From assembly GCF_900100005.1 (NCBI RefSeq), contig NZ_FNEB01000006.1, forward strand, positions 208,865 to 272,864: 64,000 nucleotides of DNA, read 5' to 3'. The translations under genes and the position numbers were made by a program. This document shows, one piece after another, positions 1 to 13,197 of the stretch. Source of the stretch: Lutimaribacter saemankumensis. Lineage in GTDB: Bacteria; Pseudomonadota; Alphaproteobacteria; Rhodobacterales; Rhodobacteraceae. Under the pieces are notes generated by a model. That model did not search any database. It was not told the origin of the DNA and was given only the letters and a program-made list of their open reading frames with translations. Every line of letters begins with the position of its first letter. The stretch's first letter is position 1.

Positions 1-1
1 C

Positions 2-895
2 AAGCTGGCCGCGGAAACCCGCGCGCAAGATGCCGAGGCGGAATTGGCGCAGACCGAGGACGAGGTGCAGCAACGCCTGGCCGAGGCGCTGGCCGCCGAA
101 GAGCGCACACAGGAAGCGTTGAGCGATGCCGAAGAACGCGCGGCCCTGCTGGCGCAGGCCCGGCGCGAGCTTGAAACGGCGCAGGGCGAAAGCACCGAGG
201 CGCAGCGGCAGCAGGCGCTCCTGAACCAGCAGGTCGCCGCATTGCGCACGCAACTGGGCGAGCTGCGCGCACTTCTGGACGATTACAAGGATCGCGATGC
301 CGCCGCGCGGGTTCAGATCGAAACATTGGGGTCCGACCTGAACGCGGCCCTTGCGCGGGCCGCGGCCGAGGAACGCCGCCGCCGGCAACTGGAAGAGGAC
401 GAGCGCAAGCGGCTCGAGGCCGAGAAAGCCGATCTGGAACGGTATCGCAGTGAATTCTTTGGCCGGTTGCGCGAAATCCTGGGCAATCAGGAGGGTGTGC
501 GGATCGAAGGCGACCGGTTCGTGTTCTCGTCCGAGGTGTTGTTCGACGCGGGCAGCGCAGATCTGAGCGCCGATGGTGAGCGCGAAATCGCGAAGGTGGC
601 CGATATCCTGCGCAATGTGGCCGACGATATCCCCGCCGGGATCGACTGGATCATCCGGGTGGACGGGCACACGGATGATGTGCCGGTGCGCCCCGGCGCG
701 GCCTTTGCCGACAACTGGGAACTGAGCCAGGCCCGCGCACTGTCGGTGGTGCGTTACATGATCGACGCGCTTGGCATCCCGCCTGACAGGCTGGCCGCGA
801 ACGGTTTTGGGCAATACCAGCCGGTCAATCCGGACGACACGCCCGAGGCGCGCGCGCAGAACCGCCGGATCGAGTTGAAGCTGACCGAAAGATAG
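2..895 (+). CDS. MotB-type OmpA-like peptidoglycan-binding protein (5' end outside window)
   Basis: The reading frame is open from base 2, so the N-terminus lies upstream of the window. The visible part starts with about 150 residues of Ala/Glu/Arg-rich heptad-like sequence, a long coiled coil. It ends in an OmpA/MotB C-terminal domain: VLFDAGSADLS, then the peptidoglycan-contact segment DGHTDDVPV, and a final NRRIELKLTER. Such proteins usually pair with a MotA/ExbB-like membrane protein just upstream, which cannot be seen here. The likely role is anchoring an inner-membrane complex to the cell wall. It is convergent with the M23 peptidase gene, with a 6-base gap. The domain call is firm; the specific complex is inference. 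Confidence 0.85.
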   Translation, partial: KLAAETRAQDAEAELAQTEDEVQQRLAEALAAEERTQEALSDAEERAALLAQARRELETAQGESTEAQRQQALLNQQVAALRTQLGELRALLDDYKDRDAAARVQIETLGSDLNAALARAAAEERRRRQLEEDERKRLEAEKADLERYRSEFFGRLREILGNQEGVRIEGDRFVFSSEVLFDAGSADLSADGEREIAKVADILRNVADDIPAGIDWIIRVDGHTDDVPVRPGAAFADNWELSQARALSVVRYMIDALGIPPDRLAANGFGQYQPVNPDDTPEARAQNRRIELKLTER

Positions 896-901
896 CGCGG
901 T

Positions 902-1864
902 TCACTCGCCGATGCGGACTTCGGTGGTCACGCTGTCGATCGTTGTGCCATCGCGCAGCAGTGTTGCCGTGCCAAGATACGTCCCCTTGGGCAGCGTTGC
1001 GGCGAGTCGCTTGCCCGCGGCGCGAAAGAGTTGCGCCTTGGGGGCGTCGATCACCGCATCATGGGCAAAGAAATCGGAGCCGTCCGGCGCGGCGATGCCG
1101 AACCGCATCACGTCGCCTGCCTGCGCGCCAAAGGCATAGGCCCACAGAACCAGCGCGCCGATATCGTCCGGCATCTGTGGATGATGCGCCGCGCCATCCT
1201 TGATCGCACCATAGTCGGGTACGCGCCGCGCGAAGCCGGCACCGAGCAGCCCGCCGGGGGCATAGTCCGGTGGGGTCTGCCAAAGGGTGTCGTCGTCCGG
1301 GGCTCCGCACGCGATCCGGCCGTCCGGGTCGAACGGGTCGATCACCTCGCCATCCTTGCGCACCGACAGGTGCAGATGGGGAAATTGCGTGCGGCCGGAA
1401 AACCCGATCTGCCCCAGAACCGTGCCCAAGGCCACGCGCTGTCCTGTCTCGACCGTGATCGAGCCTTGTTTCATATGGCAGTATTGCGTCTGCCAGCCGT
1501 TCCCGTGGTCGATCACCACGCCGTTGCCGCATTCCTTTCCTACAAAGGCGTCCGACCAGCCGGTATCGGGCATGCCGTCGCGCCGGCCCTTTACCGTGCC
1601 GGGGGCCGCGGCCAGAACATCCACACCCGCGCGCATCGCGGCGAAGGAGGGCAGGCCGAAATCGGTGCCCTTGTGGCCATCGTAGCTGAGCGGCCCGCAG
1701 GTGAAATCCTGCGCACCCGGCCCGGGATCGTGATCGACGAATTGCTGGATGAAACAGGTTTCGCCCAGCGTGCAGTCGATGGGCAGCGACAGGGGTAAAT
1801 CGCGAGCGGCGGCCGAAGTGGCCGCCGCTGCGAATGTCAGTGCCAAAAGCTGCGCTGTGCGCAT
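902..1864 (-). CDS. Secreted M23-family (LytM-type) metallopeptidase
   Basis: This 320-residue protein begins with a signal peptide ([20 protein letters not shown]) and carries an M23/LytM zinc peptidase domain. Zinc ligands are visible as H64-x3-D68 (HKGTDF) and HLH at 163-165, with H130 as the further active-site His. The complete ligand set suggests an active endopeptidase that cuts peptidoglycan cross-links in the periplasm. The start was chosen because its ATG shares one base with the clpA stop (TGATG), so translation is probably coupled to clpA. An upstream extension in the same frame would run inside clpA and lacks a signal peptide. The substrate is inferred from the family. Confidence 0.88.
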   Translation of the reverse strand: MRTAQLLALTFAAAATSAAARDLPLSLPIDCTLGETCFIQQFVDHDPGPGAQDFTCGPLSYDGHKGTDFGLPSFAAMRAGVDVLAAAPGTVKGRRDGMPDTGWSDAFVGKECGNGVVIDHGNGWQTQYCHMKQGSITVETGQRVALGTVLGQIGFSGRTQFPHLHLSVRKDGEVIDPFDPDGRIACGAPDDDTLWQTPPDYAPGGLLGAGFARRVPDYGAIKDGAAHHPQMPDDIGALVLWAYAFGAQAGDVMRFGIAAPDGSDFFAHDAVIDAPKAQLFRAAGKRLAATLPKGTYLGTATLLRDGTTIDSVTTEVRIGE

Positions 1865-4191
1865 CAATCCGCGGTCAGAAGCGGTGGCTTGTTGCCCGAA
1901 AGGCGCGGGTTGTCCGGGCCTTCGATGCGCAGGTCGATTTCGCCGTTCCTGACGCCGACCTTGACCACGCCGCCTTTGGCCAGCTTGCCGAAAAGCAGCT
2001 CTTCGGCCAGCGGCTTCTTGATGTATTCCTGGATCACGCGGCCCAGCGGGCGGGCGCCCATCTTGTCGTCGTAACCCTTGTCGGCCAGCCATTCGGCGGC
2101 CGGTTTGGTCAGTTCGATGGTCACGTTGCGATCCATCAACTGCGCCTCGAGCTGGAGGACGAATTTCTCGACCACTTGCAGGATCACGTCCTTCGGCAGC
2201 GGCTGGAAGCTGATGACGGCATCCAGACGGTTGCGGAATTCCGGCGTGAATGTGCGTTCGATCGCGGCGGTGTCTTCACCCTCTCGGCGGTCGCGGCCGA
2301 AACCGATGGCGGCCTTGGCCTGTTCCGTTGCGCCGGCGTTCGACGTCATGATCAGGATCACGTTGCGGAAATCCACCTTGCGGCCGTTGTGGTCGGTCAG
2401 GGTGCCGTGATCCATCACCTGCAGCAGGATGTTGAACACGTCCGGGTGTGCCTTTTCGATTTCGTCCAGCAGCAGCACGCAATGCGGGTGCTGATCGACG
2501 CCATCGGTCAGCAGCCCGCCCTGGTCGAAGCCGACATAGCCCGGAGGCGCGCCGATCAGGCGGCTGACGGCGTGTTTCTCCATGTATTCCGACATGTCGA
2601 ACCGCAGCATTTCCACGCCCAGCGTGTCGGCAAGCTGCTTGGCGACCTCGGTCTTGCCGACGCCCGTAGGCCCGGCGAACAGGTAGTTGCCGATGGGCTT
2701 TTCGGGTTCCCGCAGGCCTGCGCGCGCCAGTTTGATCGCGCTGGACAGCGCCTCGATCGCGGCGTCCTGGCCAAAGACCACGCGCTTGAGCGTTGCCTCC
2801 AGATCCTTGAGAACCTCGGCATCGTCCTTGGACACGTTCTTTGGCGGGATGCGGGCGATCTTGGCCACCACGGCCTCGATCTCCTTGGCGCCGATGGTCT
2901 TGCGGCGTTTGCTTTCGGCCACAAGATGCTGCGCTGCGCCAGCTTCGTCGATCACGTCGATCGCCTTGTCGGGCAGCTTGCGGTCGTTGATGTAGCGCGC
3001 CGAAAGTTCGACCGCCGTCTTGATCGCATCGGCCGTGTATTTGACGCCATGGTGCTCTTCGAAATAGGGCTTGAGGCCCTTGAGGATCTTGATTGCGTCC
3101 TCGACCGACGGTTCGTTCACGTCGATTTTCTGGAACCGGCGGCTGAGCGCGCGGTCCTTTTCGAAATGCTGGCGGAATTCCTTGTAAGTGGTCGAGCCCA
3201 TGCAGCGCAGCTTGCCGCCCTGCAGCGCGGGTTTCAGCAGGTTCGAGGCATCCATCGCCCCGCCCGATGTCGCACCTGCGCCGATCACAGTATGGATTTC
3301 GTCGATGAACAGAACCGCGTCGGGGTGGTTTTCCAGCTCCGAGACAACGGCCTTGAGCCGCTCTTCGAAATCGCCGCGATAGCGTGTGCCCGCCAGTAGG
3401 GCGCCCATGTCGAGGCTGAAGATGGTGGTGCGCGCCAGCACGTCGGGCGTTTCGCCCTGCACGATCTTGCGCGCCAGACCTTCGGCGATGGCGGTTTTGC
3501 CGACGCCCGGATCGCCCACCAGAAGTGGGTTGTTCTTGCGGCGGCGGCACAGAACCTGAATGCAGCGTTCGACCTCGTGGCTGCGGCCGATCAGCGGATC
3601 GACGTCGCCGGTGCGCGCCTTTTCGTTCAGGTCCACGCAATATTTGGCCAGCGCCGATTCACCTTCGGTGACCTTGTCGGAAGAGGTGTTGACCTCTTCG
3701 GCCTCGGGCGTGGTCGATCCCGAAACCGGGCGGCTTTCGCCATAGGCAGGGTCTTTGGCCACGCCGTGGGCGATGAAATTCACCGCGTCATAGCGTGTCA
3801 TGTCCTGTTGTTGCAGGAAGTAGGCGGCGTTGGATTCACGTTCGGCAAAGATGGCGACCAGCACGTTGGCCCCGGTTACCTCGGTCCGTCCCGAGCTTTG
3901 GACGTGGATCGCGGCGCGTTGGATCACGCGCTGGAAAGCGGCTGTCGGCACGGCCTCGGAGCCGTCGATGTCGGTCACCAGGTTCACCAGTTCCTCGTCG
4001 ATGAATTCGACCAGCGTCTGGCGCAGTTCCTCGGTATCGACCGAGCACGCCTTCATCACGCGCGATGCGTCCGGCTCGTCCACAAGGGCGAGCAGCAGGT
4101 GTTCAAGCGTTGCGAATTCGTGGCGGCGAGCATTGGCCAGCGCCAGCGCCGCGTGGATTGCCTGTTCGAGCGTGTTCGAGAATGAAGGCAC
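1864..4191 (-). CDS. clpA: ATP-dependent Clp protease ATP-binding subunit ClpA
   Basis: This 775-residue AAA+ unfoldase feeds substrates to ClpP in the cytoplasm. It has an N-terminal double Clp_N region (about 1-145) and two ATPase modules, with Walker A GDPGVGKT at 226-233 and GPTGVGKT at 507-514. Walker B motifs are LFIDEIH (about 294-300) and [10 protein letters not shown] (about 573). The IGF tripeptide at 629-631 is the ClpP-docking loop, which separates ClpA from ClpB. The start is GTG, with AGGAGC nine bases upstream. No clpS adaptor gene lies beside it; gloB is the upstream neighbour, 163 bases away. The M23 peptidase gene overlaps its stop by one base. Confidence 0.96.
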   Translation of the reverse strand: MPSFSNTLEQAIHAALALANARRHEFATLEHLLLALVDEPDASRVMKACSVDTEELRQTLVEFIDEELVNLVTDIDGSEAVPTAAFQRVIQRAAIHVQSSGRTEVTGANVLVAIFAERESNAAYFLQQQDMTRYDAVNFIAHGVAKDPAYGESRPVSGSTTPEAEEVNTSSDKVTEGESALAKYCVDLNEKARTGDVDPLIGRSHEVERCIQVLCRRRKNNPLLVGDPGVGKTAIAEGLARKIVQGETPDVLARTTIFSLDMGALLAGTRYRGDFEERLKAVVSELENHPDAVLFIDEIHTVIGAGATSGGAMDASNLLKPALQGGKLRCMGSTTYKEFRQHFEKDRALSRRFQKIDVNEPSVEDAIKILKGLKPYFEEHHGVKYTADAIKTAVELSARYINDRKLPDKAIDVIDEAGAAQHLVAESKRRKTIGAKEIEAVVAKIARIPPKNVSKDDAEVLKDLEATLKRVVFGQDAAIEALSSAIKLARAGLREPEKPIGNYLFAGPTGVGKTEVAKQLADTLGVEMLRFDMSEYMEKHAVSRLIGAPPGYVGFDQGGLLTDGVDQHPHCVLLLDEIEKAHPDVFNILLQVMDHGTLTDHNGRKVDFRNVILIMTSNAGATEQAKAAIGFGRDRREGEDTAAIERTFTPEFRNRLDAVISFQPLPKDVILQVVEKFVLQLEAQLMDRNVTIELTKPAAEWLADKGYDDKMGARPLGRVIQEYIKKPLAEELLFGKLAKGGVVKVGVRNGEIDLRIEGPDNPRLSGNKPPLLTAD

Positions 4192-4354
4192 GATACGTGC
4201 TCCTGTTTTGTTTGATCGATCGGTCTGCTCTGCAGTCCGACCATTGCCTCGATACTTTAAAGTTTGGTCGATATCGGCCGCGCTTCAAGTTTTTTCTGGA
4301 CACCGGCGATCACAATTCTTGTCCGAACGCCGGAGCCGCTCACGGTTTGGTCTT

Positions 4355-5122
4355 TCAGAATGCGTCCTTGCGGCGGCGCACTTCAGCGAAAACCTGGGCC
4401 GGGTCCGCACCCGGCATGCCGACACCAGCCTGCACACCTGGCTGGTCGGCCCGCAGAAACGGGTTGGTCGCCAGTTCCACGGAGAGAAGAGAGGGCACCG
4501 TCGGCATTCCCTTGGCGCGCGCCTCTTCGATACGGTCGACCCTAGAAATAAGATCGGGATTGTCCGGTTCAATGGTCATCGCGAAACGCGCGTTCGCGGC
4601 GGTGTATTCATGACCTGAGCAGATCAGCGTTTCGGGCGGCAGCGCGGCCAGTTTCTCCAGGCTTTCGTGCATCTGGTCGAACGTGCCTTCGAACACCCGG
4701 CCACACCCCAGAGCCATCAGGGAATCGGCGGTGAACGCCACATGGCTTTCCGGGAAGTGAAACGCGATATGTCCGATCGTGTGGCCCGACACGTCGATCA
4801 CATGGCCCGTTTCGCCACCGATCTGCACGGTGTCACCCTCGCTTACGGCGATGTCCAGCGGCGGCAGGCGCTGCGCATCCGCGGACGCCCCGACAACCTT
4901 GGCAGGATAGGCGGCCAGAACGGCGTCGATGCCCTGCACATGATCGAGATGGTGGTGCGTGATCAGGATGTGGGTCAGCTGCCAGCCCCGCCGGTCCAGC
5001 TCGGCCAGGATGGGTGCCGCTTCGGGCACGTCGACCAGCGCGGTGTCGCCCGTCGCCTTGTCATGTGCCAGAAAGGCATAGTTGTCGCTCAGGCAGGGGA
5101 TGGTGACGATCTCAAGGGGCAT
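4355..5122 (-). CDS. gloB: Hydroxyacylglutathione hydrolase (glyoxalase II)
   Basis: This 255-residue metallo-beta-lactamase-fold enzyme hydrolyses S-D-lactoylglutathione to D-lactate and glutathione, the second step of methylglyoxal detoxification. The signature THHHLDH lies at 55-61 (metal ligands H56, H58, D60, H61). Later ligands are seen in VSGHTIGH and in FTADSL, and the C-terminal glyoxalase II helical domain is present (CSGHEYT, AKGMPTVPS). Length is typical for the family. It is divergent from the methyltransferase-like gene, with 64 bases between starts. AAGGATG precedes the ATG. Confidence 0.95.
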   Translation of the reverse strand: MPLEIVTIPCLSDNYAFLAHDKATGDTALVDVPEAAPILAELDRRGWQLTHILITHHHLDHVQGIDAVLAAYPAKVVGASADAQRLPPLDIAVSEGDTVQIGGETGHVIDVSGHTIGHIAFHFPESHVAFTADSLMALGCGRVFEGTFDQMHESLEKLAALPPETLICSGHEYTAANARFAMTIEPDNPDLISRVDRIEEARAKGMPTVPSLLSVELATNPFLRADQPGVQAGVGMPGADPAQVFAEVRRRKDAF

Positions 5123-5186
5123 GGCGTTTCATCCTTTGCTTGATATGGTGTGGCCAACAGACTGACGGATCGGGAACCGGCCTGCA

Positions 5187-5939
5187 ATGCATCTTGATGT
5201 GCAGGATCTGCGCAATTTCTACTATCGCAGCGCCTTGGGGCGGGCTGCGCAGAAATCCGTGCGTGATGCAGTGCTGGAGCTTTGGCCCGAAGCGCAGGGC
5301 CAGACGGTTGTCGGTTTCGGCTTTGCCGTGCCGCTGCTCAGGCCCTACCTGGCGGACGCGCGTCGCGTGATCGGGTTGATGCCGGGGCCGCAAGGGGTGA
5401 TGCCGTGGCCGGCCGGAATGCCGAATGTCAGTGTGCTTTGCGAAGAAACGCTCTGGCCGATCGAAACGGGGCACGCTGACAAGCTGATCCTTCTTCACGG
5501 GCTGGAAACCAGCGAGAACCCCACCGCGCTGCTGGATGAATGCTGCCGGGTTCTCGGCCCGGGCGGCAAGGCGTTGTTCATCGTGCCGAACCGGGCGGGG
5601 CTGTGGTCGCGCTCGGACCGCACACCGTTTGGGTATGGCCGGCCCTACACGCTCAGCCAGCTCGAAGCGCAGCTGCGCAAACACCACTTCTTGCCCGAGA
5701 GGCATGTCACGACCCTGTTCCAGCCACCCAGCCATCGCAGGTTCTGGCGCAAGACGGCGCAGTTCTGGGAACGCAGCGGACGGCGCCTGCCGTTCGTGAT
5801 GGCGGGCGGTGTTCTGATCGTCGAGGCGACCAAGCGCGTACATGCGCCGACTGGTGGCCTGAAAGAGGCGGTGCGGCGCCCGCTCGAGGTTCTGGACGGG
5901 TTGGGCAAGCCTGTCGCCGGCCGCAATTCGATACGCTAG
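5187..5939 (+). CDS. Class I SAM-dependent methyltransferase-like protein
   Basis: This 250-residue protein has the layout of a Rossmann methyltransferase: VVGFGFAVP near residue 41 in the motif I position, a following acidic/hydrophobic strand, [15 protein letters not shown] in the motif IV region, and [14 protein letters not shown] as post-motif. Motif I is degenerate, with no classical GxGxG, so SAM binding is not certain. It is divergent from gloB, an arrangement I recall as common in Rhodobacterales. The substrate is unknown. Confidence 0.75.
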   Translation: MHLDVQDLRNFYYRSALGRAAQKSVRDAVLELWPEAQGQTVVGFGFAVPLLRPYLADARRVIGLMPGPQGVMPWPAGMPNVSVLCEETLWPIETGHADKLILLHGLETSENPTALLDECCRVLGPGGKALFIVPNRAGLWSRSDRTPFGYGRPYTLSQLEAQLRKHHFLPERHVTTLFQPPSHRRFWRKTAQFWERSGRRLPFVMAGGVLIVEATKRVHAPTGGLKEAVRRPLEVLDGLGKPVAGRNSIR

Positions 5940-6245
5940 GCGACCCGATCCGGGGTGATAGCGGTAACGCTGCGGGGCAAAGCGTCGCACAGGAATCGCA
6001 AAACCGCGCGCAAGTGCATAAAAAAGTTGCCCAAGAAATGCGCACAAAGGGTCGCACTTGGGTTAACTCTTTGAAAACATGTGGTATCCAATCGTATACG
6101 AAAGATTTATAGCAGGTTGCTAGGTCAGGATTGCTCTGCTACACCCCTGCCGAATTTCCGTGACTAGATAACAGTCAGGCTGTGCAAACACCCCCGGGGC
6201 CGCAAGGCCATTCCAAACCGGGGCCAGAATATCGGAAGGGTGGAC
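5940..6245. other. Intergenic leader of the ATP synthase operon
   Basis: About 306 bases with no convincing gene. The left half is relatively AT-rich and repetitive around 6000-6060. It holds the putative promoter listed separately and a GGCC-GCAA-GGCC mini-hairpin near 6197-6208. A 24-codon open frame near 6037-6112 has no ribosome binding site or family match and was not called. Confidence 0.6.
6071..6100 (+). promoter_or_regulatory. Putative sigma-70-type promoter for atpHAGDC
   Basis: TTGAAA at 6071-6076 and TATACG at 6095-6100 are separated by 18 bases, about 145 bases before atpH. This is the best -35/-10 match in the 306-base leader. It is a prediction from sequence only. Confidence 0.4.
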
Positions 6246-6806
6246 GTGTCCGAACCAGCTTCGATTTCCTCAGGCATCGCATCGCGCTATGCCACGGCCG
6301 TTTTTGAACTGGCCAAAGAAGACAAATCCGTCGCCAAGATCGAATCCGACCTGGATGCGCTGGACGCCGCGCTGACCGACAGTGCAGATTTCCGCGACCT
6401 GATCGCATCGCCGATGTACACGCGCGAACAGCAGGGCAACGCGATCACGGCGCTGTCCAAGAAAATGGATTTGACCCCAGTCATGACCAACGTGCTGGGG
6501 CTTATGGCGCAAAAGCGGCGCCTGTTCGTGCTGCCGCAGCTGGTCGCGACGCTGCGCGCCCAGATCGCCGAAGACAAAGGCGAAGTGACCGCGGATGTCG
6601 TAAGCGCCAAGGCCCTGACCAAGGGCCAGGCCGACAAGCTTGCCAAGACGCTGAAAGAGCGTGTGGGCAAAGATGTAAAGATCAACGCGACCGTCGATGA
6701 AAGCCTCATCGGTGGTCTTATCGTAAAAGTGGGTTCGAAGATGATCGACACCTCGATCGCTTCGAAACTGAACTCCCTCCAGAACGCAATGAAAGAGGTC
6801 GGATAA
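6246..6806 (+). CDS. atpH: ATP synthase F1 subunit delta
   Basis: This 186-residue delta subunit forms part of the stalk joining F1 to the F0 b-subunits. The OSCP family pattern is visible: N-terminal helical bundle ([15 protein letters not shown]) and C-terminal [17 protein letters not shown]. Two GTG codons could start it, at 6240 and 6246. The second is preferred because GGAAGGG then sits at a proper distance, whereas it abuts the first. The second also gives the N-terminus usual in relatives (xSEPASIS). It is the first gene of atpHAGDC; the stop is immediately followed by the atpA ATG. Confidence 0.93.
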   Translation: MSEPASISSGIASRYATAVFELAKEDKSVAKIESDLDALDAALTDSADFRDLIASPMYTREQQGNAITALSKKMDLTPVMTNVLGLMAQKRRLFVLPQLVATLRAQIAEDKGEVTADVVSAKALTKGQADKLAKTLKERVGKDVKINATVDESLIGGLIVKVGSKMIDTSIASKLNSLQNAMKEVG

Positions 6807-8345
<1,539 letters not shown>

Positions 8346-8357
8346 GGAGACGAGGCT

Positions 8358-9236
8358 ATGCCAAGTCTTAAGGACCTGAAAAACCGGATCGAGTCGGTCA
8401 AATCGACCCGCAAGATCACCAAGGCCATGCAGATGGTGGCCGCCGCGAAGCTGCGGCGGGCACAGGATGCGGCCGAGGCGGCCCGCCCCTATGCCGAGCG
8501 GTTCAATGCCGTGATGGCGGGGCTGGCGGCGTCGGTCGGGGATTCCGACAGCGCGCCCAAGCTGCTGACCGGTACCGGCAAGGACGATGTTCACATGCTG
8601 GTCGTGATGACGGCGGAACGCGGGCTGTGCGGGGGCTTCAACGCCAACATCGCAAAGCTGGCAAAGCAGCACGCGGACAAGCTCAAGGCCGAAGGCAAGA
8701 CGGTCAAGATCCTGACCGTCGGCAAGAAGGGCCGTGACAACATGAAGCGTGACTACGGCGACCTGTTCGTCGGTCACATCGATATGTCCGAAGTCAAGCG
8801 CGTGGGCTATTCCGATGCGCAGGGCATCGCGCGCGACATCCTCGCCCGTTTCGACGATGGCGAATTCGACGTTGCCACGATCTTCTACTCGGAGTTCGTC
8901 AACGTCGTCAGCCAGATCCCGACAGCGCAGCAGATCATTCCTGCCGCTTTCGAGGCGAAGGACGACGAGGCCGGCGTATCGACGCTTTACGATTACGAGC
9001 CCGACGAAGAGGCCATCCTGGCCGACCTGCTGCCGCGCGGTGTCGCGACGCAAATCTTCTCGGCACTTCTGGAAAACGGCGCGTCCGAGCAGGGCGCACG
9101 GATGTCGGCCATGGATAACGCAACGCGTAACGCGGGTGATATGATCGAAAAGCTGACGATCGAATACAACCGCTCGCGCCAGGCCGTGATCACCAACGAG
9201 CTTATTGAAATCATCTCGGGCGCCGAGGCGCTCTAA
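8358..9236 (+). CDS. atpG: ATP synthase F1 subunit gamma
   Basis: This 292-residue protein is the rotating central stalk. N-terminal [20 protein letters not shown] and C-terminal [19 protein letters not shown] are the paired helices that enter the alpha3beta3 barrel. It sits 12 bases after atpA behind AAGGAGA. Length is normal for the family. Confidence 0.98.
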   Translation: MPSLKDLKNRIESVKSTRKITKAMQMVAAAKLRRAQDAAEAARPYAERFNAVMAGLAASVGDSDSAPKLLTGTGKDDVHMLVVMTAERGLCGGFNANIAKLAKQHADKLKAEGKTVKILTVGKKGRDNMKRDYGDLFVGHIDMSEVKRVGYSDAQGIARDILARFDDGEFDVATIFYSEFVNVVSQIPTAQQIIPAAFEAKDDEAGVSTLYDYEPDEEAILADLLPRGVATQIFSALLENGASEQGARMSAMDNATRNAGDMIEKLTIEYNRSRQAVITNELIEIISGAEAL

Positions 9237-9254
9237 GAGGACGGAGACGAATAG

Positions 9255-10679
<1,425 letters not shown>

Positions 10680-10691
10680 GGAGGGCCAATC

Positions 10692-11123
10692 ATGGCAGAT
10701 ACGATGCAATTCGACCTCGTCAGCCCGGAGCGCAGCCTTGCTTCGCTCCAGGTGGCGTCGGTTCAGATCCCGGGTGCGGATGGCGACCTGACGGCGATGA
10801 AAGACCACGCGCCGCTGATCACCACCCTGCGTCCCGGCGTGCTGACGGTGCAGGGGCCGGAAGGGGAAGCCAATTACGTTGTGACCGGCGGATTCGCCGA
10901 AATCAGCGGTGATGGCACAACCGTCCTGGCCGAGCGTGCCGTACCCTTCGGGGATATGACCGAAGAGGTCTATCACGACATGGTCCGCAGCGCACACGAG
11001 GCGCACGCGAAAGCGCGCGATACATTCCAGAACGAGCCGGGCCCCGTCGATGATGCGGCCAAGCTCCTGGCCGACATGGTTGCCATGGGTGGCCATATCG
11101 GACTGACACCGCCGAACTTCTGA
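10692..11123 (+). CDS. atpC: ATP synthase F1 subunit epsilon
   Basis: This 143-residue subunit has the N-terminal beta-sandwich of the epsilon family ([49 protein letters not shown]) and a short helical tail. It couples gamma rotation and can inhibit ATP hydrolysis. It is the last gene of the operon, 12 bases after atpD with AAGGAGG upstream, and is followed by a terminator. Confidence 0.96.
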   Translation: MADTMQFDLVSPERSLASLQVASVQIPGADGDLTAMKDHAPLITTLRPGVLTVQGPEGEANYVVTGGFAEISGDGTTVLAERAVPFGDMTEEVYHDMVRSAHEAHAKARDTFQNEPGPVDDAAKLLADMVAMGGHIGLTPPNF

Positions 11124-11140
11124 TCGGTCGTGAACTGATG

Positions 11141-11173
11141 AAAAGGCCCCTGCACTGCCGGGGCCTTTTTCTT
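11141..11173 (+). terminator. Rho-independent terminator after atpC
   Basis: AAAAGGCCCC at 11141-11150 pairs with GGGGCCTTTT at 11160-11169 across a 9-base loop and runs into a T-rich tail. Confidence 0.9.
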
Positions 11174-11238
11174 TTCCACTCCAAAGTTTTGCCGAATTCG
11201 TTCAGTATCCGGTCCGCGTGTAAAAGAGCTTCGACTTC

Positions 11239-11589
11239 ATGAAAAAACTTGCCAGCCACAGGATCGGCATCGACCAGGGCGACAACGTCCTGTTCTCGGA
11301 TTACGAGGACGGGGGAGAGATGTGGACCGGCGAAGGCCCGCGTGAACGCCGCAAACTGGTCCGCTTCAGCGATGCCTTCCGTTCCGTTCCAGCCGTCCAT
11401 TGCGCGCTGAGCATGTGGGATGTGGATCATGCCCACAACGTCCGTGCCGATGTCAGCGCCGAGAACGTGACTCTGGAAGGGTTCGACCTGGTTTTCAGAA
11501 CCTGGGGCGACACCCGTGTTGCGCGTGCCCGCGTTGGATGGTTGGCGATCGGCGAAGTTTCCGATGACGACGATTGGGACTTGTACTAG
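11239..11589 (+). CDS. H-type lectin domain protein
   Basis: This 116-residue protein matches the H-type lectin fold known from Helix pomatia agglutinin and discoidin-like proteins: RFSDAFRSVPAVHCALSMWDVD, NVTLEGFDLVFRTWGDT and the closing VGWLAIG. It ends in an acidic tail (SDDDDWDLY). There is no signal peptide, so it is probably cytoplasmic or exported by an unseen route. Sugar binding (often GalNAc in the animal family) is not established for bacterial members. It follows the ATP synthase terminator and is probably separately transcribed. Confidence 0.8.
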   Translation: MKKLASHRIGIDQGDNVLFSDYEDGGEMWTGEGPRERRKLVRFSDAFRSVPAVHCALSMWDVDHAHNVRADVSAENVTLEGFDLVFRTWGDTRVARARVGWLAIGEVSDDDDWDLY

Positions 11590-11638
11590 GGGCGTTCCAG
11601 GCGCGGCATTGCGTGGTGGGGCCGGCGTGGGCTAACCT

Positions 11639-12076
11639 ATGACGTTCCTGCCGAACCAGACCCGAGCGTTCATGCCCCAGACCCGGTTTGCTTCCGATGC
11701 CGTTTCATCCGCATTTGCCGGTTTCGCCCAGCCTGCGCGCGCACATCTGTTGCGCTTGCGCGAAATGATCCTTGAAACCGCGTCGGACACGCCGGCTGCC
11801 GGACGTATCGAAGAGACATTGAAATGGGGACAACCCGCATATCTCACGCCTGAAACAAGATCAGGTTCGACACTCCGGCTTGGCGTTCCGAAAACCGGGG
11901 GATACGCGATCTATGCCCATTGCCAGACCAGCTTGATTTCGGATTTCCGAATGCTGTTCCCCGATGACTTTGCCTACGACGGAAACCGCGCAGTTCTGTT
12001 CGACGCAGAAACTGCGCCGGACCTCGACAAGCTTCGGCTGCTCGTCAGCCGGGCGCTGACGTATCACCTTCGGTGA
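11639..12076 (+). CDS. DUF1801 family protein
   Basis: This 145-residue protein contains the DUF1801 core: LRLREMILETA, then EETLKWGQPAYLT, and a hydrophobic Ile/Tyr strand. The family is widespread and structurally known, but without an assigned biochemical role. The ATG at 11639 has a weak ribosome binding site. An internal ATG at 11672 gives the N-terminus I would expect from relatives (MPQTRFASDAV) and may be the true start. It is convergent with prs, with a 6-base gap. Confidence 0.75.
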   Translation: MTFLPNQTRAFMPQTRFASDAVSSAFAGFAQPARAHLLRLREMILETASDTPAAGRIEETLKWGQPAYLTPETRSGSTLRLGVPKTGGYAIYAHCQTSLISDFRMLFPDDFAYDGNRAVLFDAETAPDLDKLRLLVSRALTYHLR

Positions 12077-12082
12077 CGGCGA

Positions 12083-13093
12083 TCAAAGGATGCCTTCGTA
12101 GATCGGGGCCAGCGTTTCGTTTTCGAAAAGCGACGACACGCTGGTACCGTGCCAGATGTTCAGGATTGCCTGGGCAAACATCGGGGCCGTGGGCAGAATC
12201 CGAATATTCGGGGCGGCCTTGACCGCGTCGGTCGGTTCGATCGAATCCGAAATCACCAGGGATTTCATCACCGAATTGGTGATCCTCTCAACCGCGGGCC
12301 CGGACAGAACGCCATGCGTGATGTAGCTGTGAACCTCGGTCGCGCCATGCTCCATCAGCACTTCGGCCGCTTTGCACAGCGTGCCGGCGGTGTCGCAGAT
12401 GTCATCGACGATGATGCATTTCTTGCCGGACACGTTGCCGATCACGGTCATTTCCGCGATTTCACCGGGCTTTTCGCGGCGTTTGTCCACGATGGCCAGC
12501 GGTGCGTTGATCCGCTTGGCCAGTTCCCTTGCGCGTGCCACGCCCCCGACATCGGGGCTGACGACCATCACGTCGCCAAGGCTGTCCTTGAACTGGTGCA
12601 GTATATCCAGCGCAAAGATGGGCGAGGCATACAGGTTGTCCACCGGGATATCGAAAAAGCCCTGGATCTGCGCGGCATGCAGATCCATCGTCAGAACCCG
12701 CTCGATCCCGGCCTCGACCATCATGTTGGCGACCAGCTTGGCCGAAATCGGGGTGCGGGCCTTGGTGCGGCGGTCCTGGCGGGCATAGCCGAAATAGGGC
12801 ACCACTGCCGTGATCCGCGCCGCCGAAGACCGGCGCAGCGCATCCGAGATGATCAGCAGTTCCATCAGGTTGTCGTTGGCGGGGTTCGATGTCGACTGGA
12901 TGATGAACATGTCCTCGCCGCGGACGTTCTCGTAGACCTCGACAAAGATCTCCTGATCGTTGAACCGCTCGACCCTGGCATCCACCAGTTTCTGCGACAT
13001 GCCGCGATGCATCGACATGCGACGGGTTATGGCATTGGCCAGCGGCATGTTGGCGTTACCGGAAATCAGCTTGGGTTCGGTGATGGTGGGCAT
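12083..13093 (-). CDS. prs: Ribose-phosphate pyrophosphokinase
   Basis: This 336-residue enzyme makes PRPP from ribose 5-phosphate and ATP for nucleotide, histidine and NAD synthesis. Visible landmarks are the [13 protein letters not shown] loop, the divalent-cation site [18 protein letters not shown], and the PRPP loop [12 protein letters not shown]. Length is standard. It is divergent from the isomerase gene. Confidence 0.97.
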   Translation of the reverse strand: MPTITEPKLISGNANMPLANAITRRMSMHRGMSQKLVDARVERFNDQEIFVEVYENVRGEDMFIIQSTSNPANDNLMELLIISDALRRSSAARITAVVPYFGYARQDRRTKARTPISAKLVANMMVEAGIERVLTMDLHAAQIQGFFDIPVDNLYASPIFALDILHQFKDSLGDVMVVSPDVGGVARARELAKRINAPLAIVDKRREKPGEIAEMTVIGNVSGKKCIIVDDICDTAGTLCKAAEVLMEHGATEVHSYITHGVLSGPAVERITNSVMKSLVISDSIEPTDAVKAAPNIRILPTAPMFAQAILNIWHGTSVSSLFENETLAPIYEGIL

Positions 13094-13197
13094 GGCAGCG
13101 GTTCCAGGAGGTGGTCATTTTGACAGATTCGTGACGTTGACACTGCCTACCATCTGAATACGGTCGGGCAAACCTATGCATTCAGGGAAGCGCGCAA

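Noticed and set aside
60..430. Repetitive Ala/Glu/Arg-rich coding sequence as a DNA repeat
   Set aside because: The repetition comes from coiled-coil protein composition; no exact DNA repeat unit was seen.
1834..3399. 521-residue plus-strand frame inside clpA
   Set aside because: Antisense shadow of clpA, which is complete and conserved. The frame shows no motif.
6037..6112. 24-codon open frame in the atp leader
   Set aside because: No ribosome binding site, mixed composition and overlap with the predicted promoter; more likely untranslated.
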